Source of the DNA: Streptomyces sp. 6-11-2 | GTDB taxonomy: Bacteria > Actinomycetota > Actinomycetes > Streptomycetales > Streptomycetaceae | NCBI RefSeq assembly: GCF_006540305.1 | Contig: NZ_BJOR01000001.1 | Coordinates: forward strand, 4,340,001 to 4,404,000 | Length of the DNA: 64,000 bases | Direction: 5' to 3' | Part shown: piece by piece, positions 9,678 to 17,066 of the stretch | Layout of the letters: each line of letters starts with the position of its first letter | Position numbering within the stretch: position 1 is the first letter of the stretch | Made by a program: the position numbers and the translations under genes | Notes under the pieces: model-generated | Databases searched by the model: none | Told to the model about the DNA's origin: nothing | The model's input: only the letters and a program-made list of their open reading frames with translations

Positions 9678-9683
9678 CGATCG

Positions 9684-9750
9684 GGAGGCTCCCGAGCCTC
9701 CTTCACCCATGTGGGCAAGGCCCCGTCGCTTTCGAGCGGCGGGGCCTTTC
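9684..9750 (+). terminator. Tandem terminators behind ssrA
   Basis: GGAGGCT (9684-9690) pairs with AGCCTCC (9695-9701) around CCCG and is followed by TT. A second, longer stem (9717-9730 with 9735-9748, one G-U pair, TTCG loop) follows at once. Both lie just after the tmRNA 3' end. Confidence 0.75.
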
Positions 9751-9818
9751 CCGTTGCGTGGGCAGGGCCCTGTCGCTTTCGGCTGACGGGGCTCCTGCCG
9801 CCGAGGGCCGTGGTGGTG

Positions 9819-10178
9819 TCAGAACAGGGGCAGGGTGGCTGTCACGGAGAAGGTCCGGTCCTTCGTGGTGACGTGCAGGGTTCCGCCGAGGGCGATGACT
9901 CGGCCTCTGAGGCCGGCCAGGCCCGTGCCGCGGCCGGGCGCCGTGGAGGGTGGGGGCGGGCCGGTGGGGGCACCGTCGTTGCGGACGGTCAGACGGATGT
10001 CGTCCGGGTCGGCGTGGAGCTCGATCTCGCAGAACGTGGCACGGCTGTGTTCCAGCAGATTGCCCACCGCCTCGTGGAGCACCGACCGCAGGCACTTCGT
10101 CACCGCGTCGTCCAGTTCGAGGCGCGGCGGCAGCGAGGCGTGCACCCCTATCCCGGAGGTGGTCACGGCATCCCTGTT
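9819..10178 (-). pseudogene. Truncated NarL/DesK-type sensor histidine kinase (ATPase domain only)
   Basis: Only the C-terminal about 115 residues of a kinase remain. They form the HATPase domain, with N-box LHEAVGNLLEHS, a D-box region ending RNDGAP, and G-box GRGTGLAGLRGRVIALGGTL. Sensor, membrane helices and the phospho-accepting His box are missing. Coding similarity stops near 10178, where the foreign Rhs-like sequence begins. A NarL-type response regulator of matching family lies at 13377 on the opposite strand. The two may be scattered halves of one two-component system, but this is inference. Confidence 0.75.
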
Positions 10179-10224
10179 TTGATCACACCTGGGTCATGTT
10201 CACACCAACAAAGGATGACTGAAC

Positions 10225-10856
10225 GTGTCAGAACGAACACGCCCGACCGGCGAGTGGGAGGGGTCGGCCGTCGCCTCGCAGAGACGCAGACGGCTGCTGC
10301 CCCGGATAGCCGTCCTGACGGCCATGGTGCTTGCGGCGGAGACGGCGGTAGTGGTCGCCAATACCGGCCAAGCGGTGGCGGTCAACCGCGAGGAGATACA
10401 GCAGACAGCCGCCAAGGCCTGCGGACATCCCCTCTGCGAGGACGAGGAAGTCGGCGTCCAGGGGTACTTCGCCACCAATGCCCAGGTCGGCAACGGCCGA
10501 TCGTCTCCACGGACTACCCGTCGGACAAGTGGGTCAAGGGCACCGGCCAGGCCGGCACGTTCATGGTCACCCCGCCCGCCGGCGGTGACCACAACTGGCT
10601 GGAATGGTCGCTGGACGGCGTCACCTGGACCAAGGTGACCACGAGCGGCTCCAGCGCGAACAAGGCGATCAGCATCGCCCCGCCGAAGGACGGCACCCAC
10701 ACGCTGCAGGTGCGGGCCGTGGACAAGGCGTACGACAAGCTCGGCCGCCAGATCGCCTACACCGACGCCGACGGCGGCAGGACCACAACCGAGTACGACC
10801 TGCTCGACCGGCCGGTCAAGTCGACGGACACGGTGCCGTCGACGGGCCACCCACTC
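10225..10856 (+). pseudogene. Broken Rhs/YD-repeat (polymorphic toxin-like) gene remnant
   Basis: The gene starts at GTG 10225 (GGATG upstream) with a basic N-terminus and signal-peptide-like helix (RIAVLTAMVLAAETAVVVA). It then reads to about 10495, where the frame shifts. The next frame continues with a secreted beta-rich segment (WSLDGVTWTKVTTSG, THTLQVRAVDKA). It jumps directly into YD/RHS-type repeats (YDKLGRQIAYTDADG, TTTEYDLLDRPVK). At about 10850 it ends in a transposase remnant. The large Rhs core and any toxin tip are gone. Such genes normally encode kilobase-long secreted toxins, so this is a deletion derivative. Confidence 0.7.
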
Positions 10857-11197
10857 ACTCACCGCGAGCAGGGATCGCGCTCCGGCGAGGACCGCGCAGG
10901 CCGTCAGTGCCAGGAGCGTCACGAGAGGGTGCCGTACTCCCTGCGGATCCCGCGGGTCCGGGACCTGCGCGAGGCGTTCCAGCAGATCCGGAAGATCGCT
11001 CCCGGACACTTCCGGATGCGGTCTGAGCTGTTCAAGGCAGGGATCAGAGATGATGCGTCGGCAGGCACGGGCAGTCCAAGGTCACAGAGCGTAGAGAACT
11101 CCATGATCGCGGACGTCCGTGCCTGCTGTGTACCGAACCCCGCCCAACATGACGAGGCGTCAGCAATCGGGCGTCAGCCGACTACGCCGAAGTCCTG
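10850..11197 (-). pseudogene. ISAs1-family transposase, 5' remnant (copy A)
   Basis: The minus strand encodes the N-terminal part of an ISAs1-type transposase: ADASSLIP, then after a frameshift SGSDLPDLLERLAQVPDP, GVRHPLVTLLALTACAV and GARSLLAVSEWV. It stops abruptly inside the Rhs remnant near 10850, so the catalytic DDE domain is lost. The outer end carries the 19-bp terminal repeat CGACTACGCCGAAGTCCTG at 11179-11197. This matches the ends of copy B (12428-13150) at 18 of 19 positions. Confidence 0.75.
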
Positions 11198-11292
11198 ACC
11201 GAAGAGAGCGCGGTAGTACGCGACTTCCGGTTCGCGCTCCATCCAGATGCTGCCGGTGGGGTCTCCGTTGTTGCGTTGTCGGACCATCCGGT

Positions 11293-11400
11293 TGGTTTCC
11301 GCTGCGCTCTTCGAGATGCACGACGAATGGATCGCCTTACCTCGCCGCCACCTCCCCGAAGGCGATATGGGTGATATCTACCGCAAACTCTCTTTTGGTT
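11293..11400 (+). pseudogene. Possible IS256/Mutator-type transposase C-terminal fragment
   Basis: The translated string ALFEMHDEWIALPRRHLPEGDMGDIYRK resembles the extreme C-terminus of Mutator-family transposases (LxExHDEWxxxxRRYLxEGSM). No other part of such a gene is visible. Identification is from memory of the family and is tentative. The surrounding DNA is AT-richer than the window average. Confidence 0.4.
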
Positions 11401-11563
11401 CCTCCGCGCTACCCAACGCACCAAAATGCAACCGCCAGTTGATCCCCAACACCATGACGAGGGCCACTACCTGGCGGATGCGCGTTCCCGGCCGAGTGGC
11501 ACTCGCTTCGGTATCCTCCCGTGCAGGTCATCGGAGGTCATGTACCCAAAGATTACTGGGCAG

Positions 11564-11589
11564 TTGACCTCAGGGTTTCGTGGTAGCGT
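11564..11589 (+). promoter_or_regulatory. Candidate promoter of the orphan gene at 11628
   Basis: TTGACC (11564-11569) and TAGCGT (11584-11589) with a short 14-bp spacer lie 38 bp before the GTG start. Confidence 0.4.
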
Positions 11590-11627
11590 CCTTGTTCGGA
11601 GGGACAGTGCAACCTGAAAGGGAAATC

Positions 11628-12236
11628 GTGAACACGGAGAAGATCGCCGCTCGCCGCCTCTCGCTGGAAGAGGTGACGAAGCTCGGCGTGAAGGACAGGC
11701 TCTTCGTTTCCGCCGACACGGCAGAACTCAAGCTTCCCGACTGCTATGTCCCTGCTTTTCTGACCAAGTCCGGTGAGAATTTCGAGGGCGGCTCGATCAC
11801 GGCGAGAACCGTATTCCAGGAAGAGGTCTCCTGCCTTCCCGACGACGAGAATGAAGCCGGAATCTACTTGGCCGACGAGAACGGCTCGGTGACCATCGAG
11901 GTCCTCCAGTCCGCCGGTGTCGTGCTGGACCTGGCACTTTTCGTCCCTGGTGGGGACAAGGGGGCCCTCACGGCCCTTTACGCTGCGGCCCGGCAGGCGT
12001 TCGGCGCCGACATCGTGCAGATCTGGCGCCAGGGCCTCAAGGAGGTTCCCGACGTGAAGGTCGACATCTTCGAGGAGCAGATTTCCCGGGGGCGCAAGGG
12101 GAGCGACAGCCCCAAGCGTGACCGTCGCGCGATCGACACCTACCCCACCCGTGCGGACTTCATCGAGTTCTCCGCGGGGTGGAAGCCGGTCGTTGAGATT
12201 CACAGGCCGATTGTTGACAACACCCCGACCATCTGA
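11628..12236 (+). CDS. Orphan cytoplasmic protein of unknown function (202 aa), AT-richer than its surroundings
   Basis: I chose GTG 11628 because AAAGGGA lies 5-6 nt upstream. The open frame extends further up but into sequence of poor quality. The protein is acidic, has no signal peptide or membrane helix, and contains recognisable mixed alpha/beta stretches (SVTIEVLQSAGVVLDLALFVPGGDKGAL is the longest hydrophobic part; C-terminus IEFSAGWKPVVEIHRP). I do not recognise the family. Codon usage includes many A/T third positions, unlike the flanking core genes, which suggests recent transfer. It lies between a broken Rhs gene and transposon remnants, a setting in which orphan immunity genes are often found. 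That role is a guess. Confidence 0.7.
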   Translation: MNTEKIAARRLSLEEVTKLGVKDRLFVSADTAELKLPDCYVPAFLTKSGENFEGGSITARTVFQEEVSCLPDDENEAGIYLADENGSVTIEVLQSAGVVLDLALFVPGGDKGALTALYAAARQAFGADIVQIWRQGLKEVPDVKVDIFEEQISRGRKGSDSPKRDRRAIDTYPTRADFIEFSAGWKPVVEIHRPIVDNTPTI

Positions 12237-12427
12237 GGCGGCGTTACCTCTCCGTCTCGGCCTGAGGGAACGCCGAGAACGCGTGCGCCGGACCCGGTCG
12301 ACCCCTTAGCGGCCCAGGGAGCCGTCGGAAAACAACTCACGAACGCCGAACGCCGTTCCACTCGATGACCTCGCGAGACAGCCCGCCCGACCAAGATCAA
12401 AGCCAGAAGTTGTTCTGCGACAGCCCT

Positions 12428-13150
12428 CAGGGCTTCGGCGTAGTCGAGTGACGTCCACTTCGTGCTCAGGCGAGGCCGAGGAGCGTGAGGGGTCGGCGGG
12501 CGTCACGCGCATTGCGGCGATGGCCGGAGGCGATGTTCTTCGCGCCGTTCAGTCGCAGGGCGCCGACCGCGAGGTTGCGCCAGGTCGCCATAGCGCGGGG
12601 TGCGCTGTCGGTCCGCCACCGCGCACGCGGTCAGGTCGAGGACGACGGTCAGCGCGTGCCGCACTCCTCGCAGCCGGATCATCCGTTATCAGCCCGAACG
12701 CCCAGCCCAGCCGCTCATCCCATGCACGAGCGTCGTCCGTATCTGCACCTGTCTCTTCAGCCACGCAGGGGGCATCCCCCGGCACCGTCGGCTGGCTCCG
12801 CCCGACGGTGCGCGGAGACGCAGGCCACCTAGTGCTGTGACCGGAAAGGTTCACCGGCTCGCGACGCCCGGCACGGCACTCCCCCAGCCTTCGGCCGGGG
12901 GTACCCCCACGCCGCGTTGTCGCATCACCCGAGTACATCCAGTACGCGGGCAATGCTCCGCCTTGCGATGCTCCCCCACCGCCTGAACGGCGTGGGAGGT
13001 GCCCCCGGCACCGGACGCCGCGAGCTTCCCGGCAAACCTTCCCGGCCACAGCACTAGACGCAATGGACATGAGACAGGAACCGTCCGCTCGCGCTCCCTT
13101 CACCGCAAGTGGTCACGAAACGGACGCCCGCCGACTACGCCGAAGCCCTG
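12428..13150 (-). mobile_element. Internally deleted ISAs1-family element (copy B) carrying a MITE
   Basis: Perfect 19-bp inverted repeats bound the element: CAGGGCTTCGGCGTAGTCG at 12428-12446 and its complement at 13132-13150. On the minus strand the transposase begins near 13110 (RADGSCLMSIAS). It is interrupted by the 227-bp MITE (12830-13056) and resumes with [17 protein letters not shown] (about 12690-12620). It then jumps to the C-terminus [20 protein letters not shown] ... [10 protein letters not shown] (about 12600-12478). The DDE catalytic middle is deleted, so it cannot move by itself. Without the MITE it would be about 0.5 kb. No target duplication is obvious. The right end abuts a truncated duplicate of the gene at 14117. 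Confidence 0.75.
12830..13056. mobile_element. MITE, copy 1 (227 bp, IS630-like TA target in CTAG)
   Basis: This is a 227-bp block, including the flanking TA pair at each end, almost identical to 53021-53247. Ends read TAGTGCTGTGACCGGAAAGG and, inverted, AGTGCTGTGGCCGGGAAGG, so it has about 20-bp terminal inverted repeats. It has no coding capacity. Two internal hairpins (around CCAGCCTTCGGCCGG and the CACCGCCTGAACGGCG region) are visible. It sits inside the ISAs1 remnant at a CTAG target. Confidence 0.85.
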
Positions 13151-13268
13151 CCCCACGGCCACCTGGAAACTCCTTGACGACGCCGCCAGATGGAGCGTCT
13201 TCAAGGCTTTCGAGCCGCATGTCAGCAAGGCTGTTTACGACGAAGTGGGCGGCATGAGCGCGACTTGA
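13151..13268 (+). pseudogene. C-terminal duplicate fragment of the gene at 14117
   Basis: The frame from 13152 to the TGA at 13268 encodes PTATWKLLDD ... FEPHVSKAVYDEVGGMSAT. This matches the last 38 or so residues of the 203-aa membrane protein at 14117-14728 with few changes. The rest of the gene is missing. The fragment begins exactly at the right end of the ISAs1 remnant, so the element or a deletion removed the 5' part. Confidence 0.8.
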
Positions 13269-13376
13269 GCACGGCCCCTGCGGCCTACCCAAGTCCGGTG
13301 CGAAGAACTGTGGGGCCGGCCACGTCGGCCCTGGGCGCCTCCACGGCGGCAGTAGCTGTGATCTTGGTCAGGGACA

Positions 13377-13988
13377 ATGGACCGGGTGATCAGAGTGTTG
13401 GTGGTCGAGGACCACGCAGTCGTGCGGTCCGGGCTGGTGGCGCTGCTCTCGGGCGAGCTGGGGATACAGGTCGTCGGCCAGGCCGCCGACGGCGAGGCCG
13501 CACTGGCCGAGGCCGAGCGGCTTCGGCCCGATGTGATTCTCCTCGACATCGACCTCCCCGTGATGGACGGCATCGCCGTCGCCGCCGTGCTCGCCGAACA
13601 ACTGCCTGACTGCCGCATCGTGATGCTCACGGCGCTGGACCGGCCCGGGCATCTGGGGCGTGCCCTGGGCGCGGGAGCCTCCGGTTACCTTCTCAAGAGC
13701 GCGACCCCCGCTGAGACCGCGGACGCGATTCGCCGGGTTGCGGCGGGAGGGCGAGTGATCGACCCGCGGATGCGCGACGACCGGGCCGACGAGGTCAGCC
13801 CTCTGACCGAGCGGGAGACCGAAGTGCTGCGGCTGGCGTCCTCGGGTGCGCACGCCCGCGAGATCGCCGCCGAACTCTTCCTGGGCGTGGGCACGGTGCG
13901 CAACCGGCTCTCGTCCGCTGTCAGCAAGCTCCATGCGCGCACCCTCGTCGACGCCGTCCGCATCGCCGAACGCCACGGCTGGCTGTAG
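13377..13988 (+). CDS. NarL/FixJ-family response regulator
   Basis: Two-component response regulator of 203 aa. The receiver domain (about 4-120) has the acidic pair E11-D12, phospho-acceptor D57 (VILLDIDLP), T85 and K107 (YLLKSATP). The C-terminal LuxR-type helix-turn-helix (about 137-203) has LTERETEVLRLASSGAHAREIA and GTVRNRLSSAVSKLHA. ATG 13377 or GTG 13386 could start it. No intact kinase is adjacent. The only candidate is the truncated kinase at 9819-10178, on the other strand. The last 42 bp of the coding region recur at 15233-15274. Confidence 0.9.
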   Translation: MDRVIRVLVVEDHAVVRSGLVALLSGELGIQVVGQAADGEAALAEAERLRPDVILLDIDLPVMDGIAVAAVLAEQLPDCRIVMLTALDRPGHLGRALGAGASGYLLKSATPAETADAIRRVAAGGRVIDPRMRDDRADEVSPLTERETEVLRLASSGAHAREIAAELFLGVGTVRNRLSSAVSKLHARTLVDAVRIAERHGWL

Positions 13989-14116
13989 GCCGTGGTAGCG
14001 CGGTGGGGAGCAGCCCCGCCTGCTCCCGGCGGCCGTATCACAGGCTTCGACAAGAAGTAGGATCCCACCTCTCCTGTGCGGTTCACCTCTCACACAGAAA
14101 TCGGGAACTCCACCCC

Positions 14117-14728
14117 ATGCTCAGCTACTGGCTCGCGACCGTACGCCGTGCCGCCGTGGCCATCGTCATCCCGGGCGTCTCCTTGGGCGCCTTCATGGCT
14201 GGTGTCACGATCTGGGAAGATCCGAGCGCCTGGGCGGACGGGCTGCTCCAGGGGACGCTCGGATGCCTCGTGTTGAGCGCTTTCATGGTCGTCGTGCTCC
14301 CCACAACGAACACGTGGCACGCCGCGCGCGCGGTCTCGCGCCATGGCCTGACGCTGTCCGCCGAGGCCGTGCCCTTGCCGTGCACCGCGGAGATCCGCGT
14401 GCCGATACGTCCCGGCACCACCGCCTACCAGCTCACCGACAGTGTGCTGCACGCCCTCAAGCAGCTCCCGGCCCCCGAGATCGACGAGGTCCAGGAATTC
14501 ACCCACGGCAAGCTCACCCTCATCTGCAGGAAATCGCTGAGGCTCCCGGTGAGGTTCCACCTCTCCATCACGACGGACCGGGACACCGCGACCGTGACGA
14601 TGGAAGCCCGCCCCACCGCCACCTGGAAGATCCTCGACGACGGCGCCAGCTGGACCGTCCTCAAGGTCTTCGAGCCGCATGTCAGCAAGGCGGTTCACGA
14701 CGAAGCGGACGGCATGAGCGCGACGTGA
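14117..14728 (+). CDS. Two-helix membrane protein of unknown function (203 aa)
   Basis: ATG 14117 is followed by MLSYWLATVRRAAVAIVIPG. The N-terminus has two predicted transmembrane helices (about 11-32 and 44-66). The remaining about 135 residues form a soluble, probably cytoplasmic domain ending HVSKAVHDEADGMSAT. I recognise no domain. It follows the response regulator by 129 bp on the same strand and could be its target or partner. Its 3' end is duplicated at 13151-13268. Its downstream sequence (14754-14880) recurs at 15279-15403, so this locus has undergone repeated local duplication. Confidence 0.7.
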   Translation: MLSYWLATVRRAAVAIVIPGVSLGAFMAGVTIWEDPSAWADGLLQGTLGCLVLSAFMVVVLPTTNTWHAARAVSRHGLTLSAEAVPLPCTAEIRVPIRPGTTAYQLTDSVLHALKQLPAPEIDEVQEFTHGKLTLICRKSLRLPVRFHLSITTDRDTATVTMEARPTATWKILDDGASWTVLKVFEPHVSKAVHDEADGMSAT

Positions 14729-14753
14729 GCGCGGACCCTTCTCCCGCAGGTGC

Positions 14754-14880
14754 GTGAAGATTTCACTTCTCGGGCTCCGCACCGCGTGATGGGATTCAAA
14801 GTCGACCGAATCTGCGCCCGCCGCCCATCGGGTGTGGCGCGGCAGGCGTGCACAGGAGATGGGGAGCGCACGGTTCGATG
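14754..14880. repeat. Duplicated segment, copy 1 (pairs with 15279-15403)
   Basis: About 127 bp, starting GTGAAGAT and ending GCGCACGGTTCGATG, is closely similar to 15279-15403 (125 bp). The second copy ends on the ATG of the small gene at 15401. In the first copy the same ATG is followed quickly by a stop, which suggests the copies are a gene leader and its decayed duplicate. Confidence 0.75.
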
Positions 14881-14986
14881 ACATCGTTGCCGGCGCCGTG
14901 ATCAGCGGGGTCGCCCAAGCATGCGCAGCCGACAAGCACGCCCAAGCACGCACGCGGCAGGCAACGCGGATGGCTACAGAGGAACG

Positions 14987-15166
14987 ATGAAACTTTCTGA
15001 TCTGCTCATCTTCGTAGGCGTCCTGGCTGTAGGAGGCGCTCTGGCCCTGCTGCTCGGTGGTGGCCTTCGGAGTCAGGCTGTGATGACGCTGGCTTCCATC
15101 GGATCCGGCGCTTATGTCGGCACCAGAATGAGGGAGCGGAGGAAGAACAGCGGGCCCCGTCGGTGA
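14987..15166 (+). CDS. Small single-helix membrane protein (59 aa)
   Basis: ATG 14987 has GAGG 5-6 nt upstream. The product is MKLSDLLIFVGVLAVGGALA, with a second hydrophobic stretch (VMTLASIGSGAYVG) and a basic tail (RMRERRKNSGPRR) that would sit inside. Composition and ribosome site support a real gene. No family is recognised. Confidence 0.55.
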   Translation: MKLSDLLIFVGVLAVGGALALLLGGGLRSQAVMTLASIGSGAYVGTRMRERRKNSGPRR

Positions 15167-15232
15167 GGCAGGGCCCCTGGCAGAACGGCGCCGCTACCAG
15201 CAGCGTGGCGGTCAGCGACAGTCCGGATCGCG

Positions 15233-15274
15233 CGTCGATGCCGTCCGCATCGCCGAACGCCACGGCTGGCTGTA
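15233..15274 (+). repeat. Copied 3' tail of the response regulator gene
   Basis: These 42 bp match 13946-13987 at 41 positions, including the codons for VDAVRIAERHGWL. The stop codon is altered (TAC in place of TAG), so this is a non-functional scrap. It is immediately followed by the second copy of the 127-bp repeat. Confidence 0.8.
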
Positions 15275-15278
15275 CGAC

Positions 15279-15403
15279 GTGAAGATCTCACTTTCTGGGC
15301 CGCGCGCCGCGTGATGGGATCAAGGCCGACCGATATGCGCCTGCCGCCTGTCGGGCACGGTGCGGCAGGCGTGCACAGGAGTTGGGGAGCGCACGGTTCG
15401 ATG
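15279..15403. repeat. Duplicated segment, copy 2 (pairs with 14754-14880)
   Basis: This is the second copy of the segment described at 14754. It lies between the response-regulator scrap and the small membrane gene at 15401, whose ATG forms its last three bases. Confidence 0.75.
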
Positions 15404-15661
15404 GCGGGGCGGCGGAGTACGGCAGGGCGAGCAAGGGCGGAGATGGTCGCGGTCTACGCCTTGGCCGTACTGGTGCACGGTTCGGCCGTGTCAGGTGTGA
15501 TGCTTGGCGGGCCGTGGACGCTCATGTGGTTCCTGCCGGCCATGCTGGGTTCACTGGTGGCGGTCTGGTTCGTCCGTCATGGGATCCGGTGGGGAACGTC
15601 GGCGGCAACGTGCGCGGCGGACGAGGAAGAGCAGCGCGAAGCCGACGTCGACCAGCAGTGA
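15401..15661 (+). CDS. Small membrane protein (86 aa)
   Basis: From ATG 15401 the product has a basic N-terminus, two hydrophobic segments (MVAVYALAVLVHGSAVSGVML and WTLMWFLPAMLGSLVAVWFV) and an acidic C-terminus. GGGGAG lies about 11 nt upstream, which is longer than ideal. An internal ATG (MVAVYAL) is a possible start. It ends 2 bp before the convergent ATPase gene. No family recognised. Confidence 0.5.
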   Translation: MAGRRSTAGRARAEMVAVYALAVLVHGSAVSGVMLGGPWTLMWFLPAMLGSLVAVWFVRHGIRWGTSAATCAADEEEQREADVDQQ

Positions 15662-15663
15662 CA

Positions 15664-16110
15664 TCACCTCTCTGCGCCTGCTTCCGCGTCGAGTTCGAGC
15701 TCGAACCACATCGTCTTGCCGATGCCGCCGGGGCGGGGCTCGGCGCCCCAGTCGTCCGCCAGCGCCTCCACCAGGGCCAGGCCGCGGCCGGACTCGTCCT
15801 CCGGTGACGCGTCTCGGGGCGTGGGCAGGACGTCGTTCGCGTCCGTGACCAAGACGCGCAGGCGGCCGTCGTCGCTCAGTACGCAGCGCGCCCGGATCTC
15901 CCGGCCGGGCGCCTTCGCGTGGCGGTAGGCGTTCGTCATCAGCTCGCTGAGCAGGAGTACCGCCGTCTCCGTCACCCCGTCGGGGAGCTTCCAGGACGTC
16001 GCCTGTTCGCGCAGGAGCAGGCGGGCGCGGCCCACGCTGCGGGCGTGGCGGGGGAAGCGGAACTCGATGTCCTGGGGGAGCGCGGTGGGGGAGCGGTGCG
16101 GCGTCGGCAT
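15664..16110 (-). CDS. Anti-sigma-factor-like ATP-binding protein (HATPase_c_2)
   Basis: 148-aa GHKL ATPase related to SpoIIAB/RsbW. The N-box is VLLLSELMTNAYRHA, the G1 box VTDAN and the G2 box SGRGLALVEALADDWG. Streptomyces encode dozens of these. Many stand beside XRE-DUF5753 and DUF397 genes, as here (divergent, 137 bp apart). In such modules the ATPase is thought to modulate the regulator or a sigma/anti-sigma partner, but the target is unknown. The start is ATG at 16110. Confidence 0.85.
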   Translation of the reverse strand: MPTPHRSPTALPQDIEFRFPRHARSVGRARLLLREQATSWKLPDGVTETAVLLLSELMTNAYRHAKAPGREIRARCVLSDDGRLRVLVTDANDVLPTPRDASPEDESGRGLALVEALADDWGAEPRPGGIGKTMWFELELDAEAGAER

Positions 16111-16200
16111 ACGGGCTGGTTCCTTGCGTGTGATTCTCCGTCGTTCGGCGGGAAAATGCTGCTGGCCTGTGCCTAGCCTCGGAAGTATCGGGTCGGGTAC

Positions 16201-16222
16201 GCAGCGTGGCTGTACACGCTGC
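16201..16222. promoter_or_regulatory. Perfect palindrome in the divergent promoter, likely operator
   Basis: GCAGCGTG (16201-16208) and CACGCTGC (16215-16222) are exact inverted repeats with a 6-bp spacer, 26 bp before the XRE regulator start. The position suits autoregulation of both divergent genes. Confidence 0.6.
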
Positions 16223-16247
16223 GGCGGCGGGAGGCGGGTGAGGGAGC

Positions 16248-17066
16248 GTGGCTCCGGGGGAGTCCCAGCAGGCGCAGCAGAACTGGCGTTACTGCGGTGG
16301 GCAGATCAAGCTGTGGCGGGAGGAGGCCCAGGTCACCCGGCAGGTCCTGGCCGAAGAGGCCGGCTATGACTACGAGTACGTCAAGTCGATGGAGTGCGGG
16401 CGCCGTCGGCCGACGCTGCGGTTGTTGCAAGTTGCTGATCAACTGTGCCGGGCGCGTGGGAAGTTGGTCGCCGCGCATGAGTTCCTGAAACCCGAGCCGT
16501 TTCCCGCGCGGTCGCAGGAGTATATGGCGATTGAGGCCGAGGCCATCGCCGTGCACGACTACTCACTCGGACTGATTCCCGGCCTCCTCCAGATCGAGCA
16601 GTACGCGCGAGCGCTGATCGGTGAGAGCTGTCCGCCGCTGGATGACGAGACAGTTGAGGAGCGGGTCAGAGCGCGACTGGAAAGGCACGAGGCGCTGACG
16701 CGTCGTACCAAGGTGGTCTACGGCTTCGTGATCCATGAGGCCGCGCTCCGTACGGAGGTGGGCGGACGGGAGGTGATGCGTCAGCAGCTGCTCCATCTGC
16801 CTGAGATCGGCGGGTGGCGCAACGTGTCCATCCAGGTCCTGCCCTTCGGGAAGTGCAGCGGCCTCGCGCTCAACGGCTCGTTCATCTTGCTTGAGACTGA
16901 CGAACACGAACGCTTCGCGTACGTTGAGGGGCCGGAGACCAGCGTGCTCCACGCTGACGCAAATAGGGTCAGCGACCTGATGCAGGTGCATGGGATGATC
17001 CGTATGCAGGCTCTCGGAGTTGAGGAGTCGGCCGCGTTCATCCGGAAGGTGGCGAAGGAGCTATGA
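16248..17066 (+). CDS. XRE-family helix-turn-helix regulator with DUF5753 (WhiJ-like)
   Basis: 272-aa regulator. The N-terminal helix-turn-helix (about 17-75) has KLWREEAQVTRQVLAEEAGYDYEYVKSMECGRRRPT. The C-terminal DUF5753 domain has SLGLIPGLLQIEQYARALI, VYGFVIHEAALRTEVGG and NVSIQVLPFGKCSGLALNGSFILLE. Members such as WhiJ control development in Streptomyces together with small DUF397 partners. GTG 16248 is preceded by GAGGCGGGTGAGGGAG. Its stop overlaps the next start (ATGA at 17063), so the pair is translationally coupled. Confidence 0.92.
   Translation: MAPGESQQAQQNWRYCGGQIKLWREEAQVTRQVLAEEAGYDYEYVKSMECGRRRPTLRLLQVADQLCRARGKLVAAHEFLKPEPFPARSQEYMAIEAEAIAVHDYSLGLIPGLLQIEQYARALIGESCPPLDDETVEERVRARLERHEALTRRTKVVYGFVIHEAALRTEVGGREVMRQQLLHLPEIGGWRNVSIQVLPFGKCSGLALNGSFILLETDEHERFAYVEGPETSVLHADANRVSDLMQVHGMIRMQALGVEESAAFIRKVAKEL

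Noticed and set aside
9503..9718. Open frame overlapping the tmRNA gene
   Set aside because: The DNA is fully explained by ssrA structure.
12851..13063. 70-codon frame inside the MITE (also in copy 2)
   Set aside because: Present only because the MITE is stop-poor; no ribosome site or known product.
13949..15274. Attachment-site direct repeat (att) bounding an integrated element
   Set aside because: The 42-bp repeat is the response regulator's coding tail, not a tRNA or tmRNA end, and no integrase is present. Local duplication explains it better.
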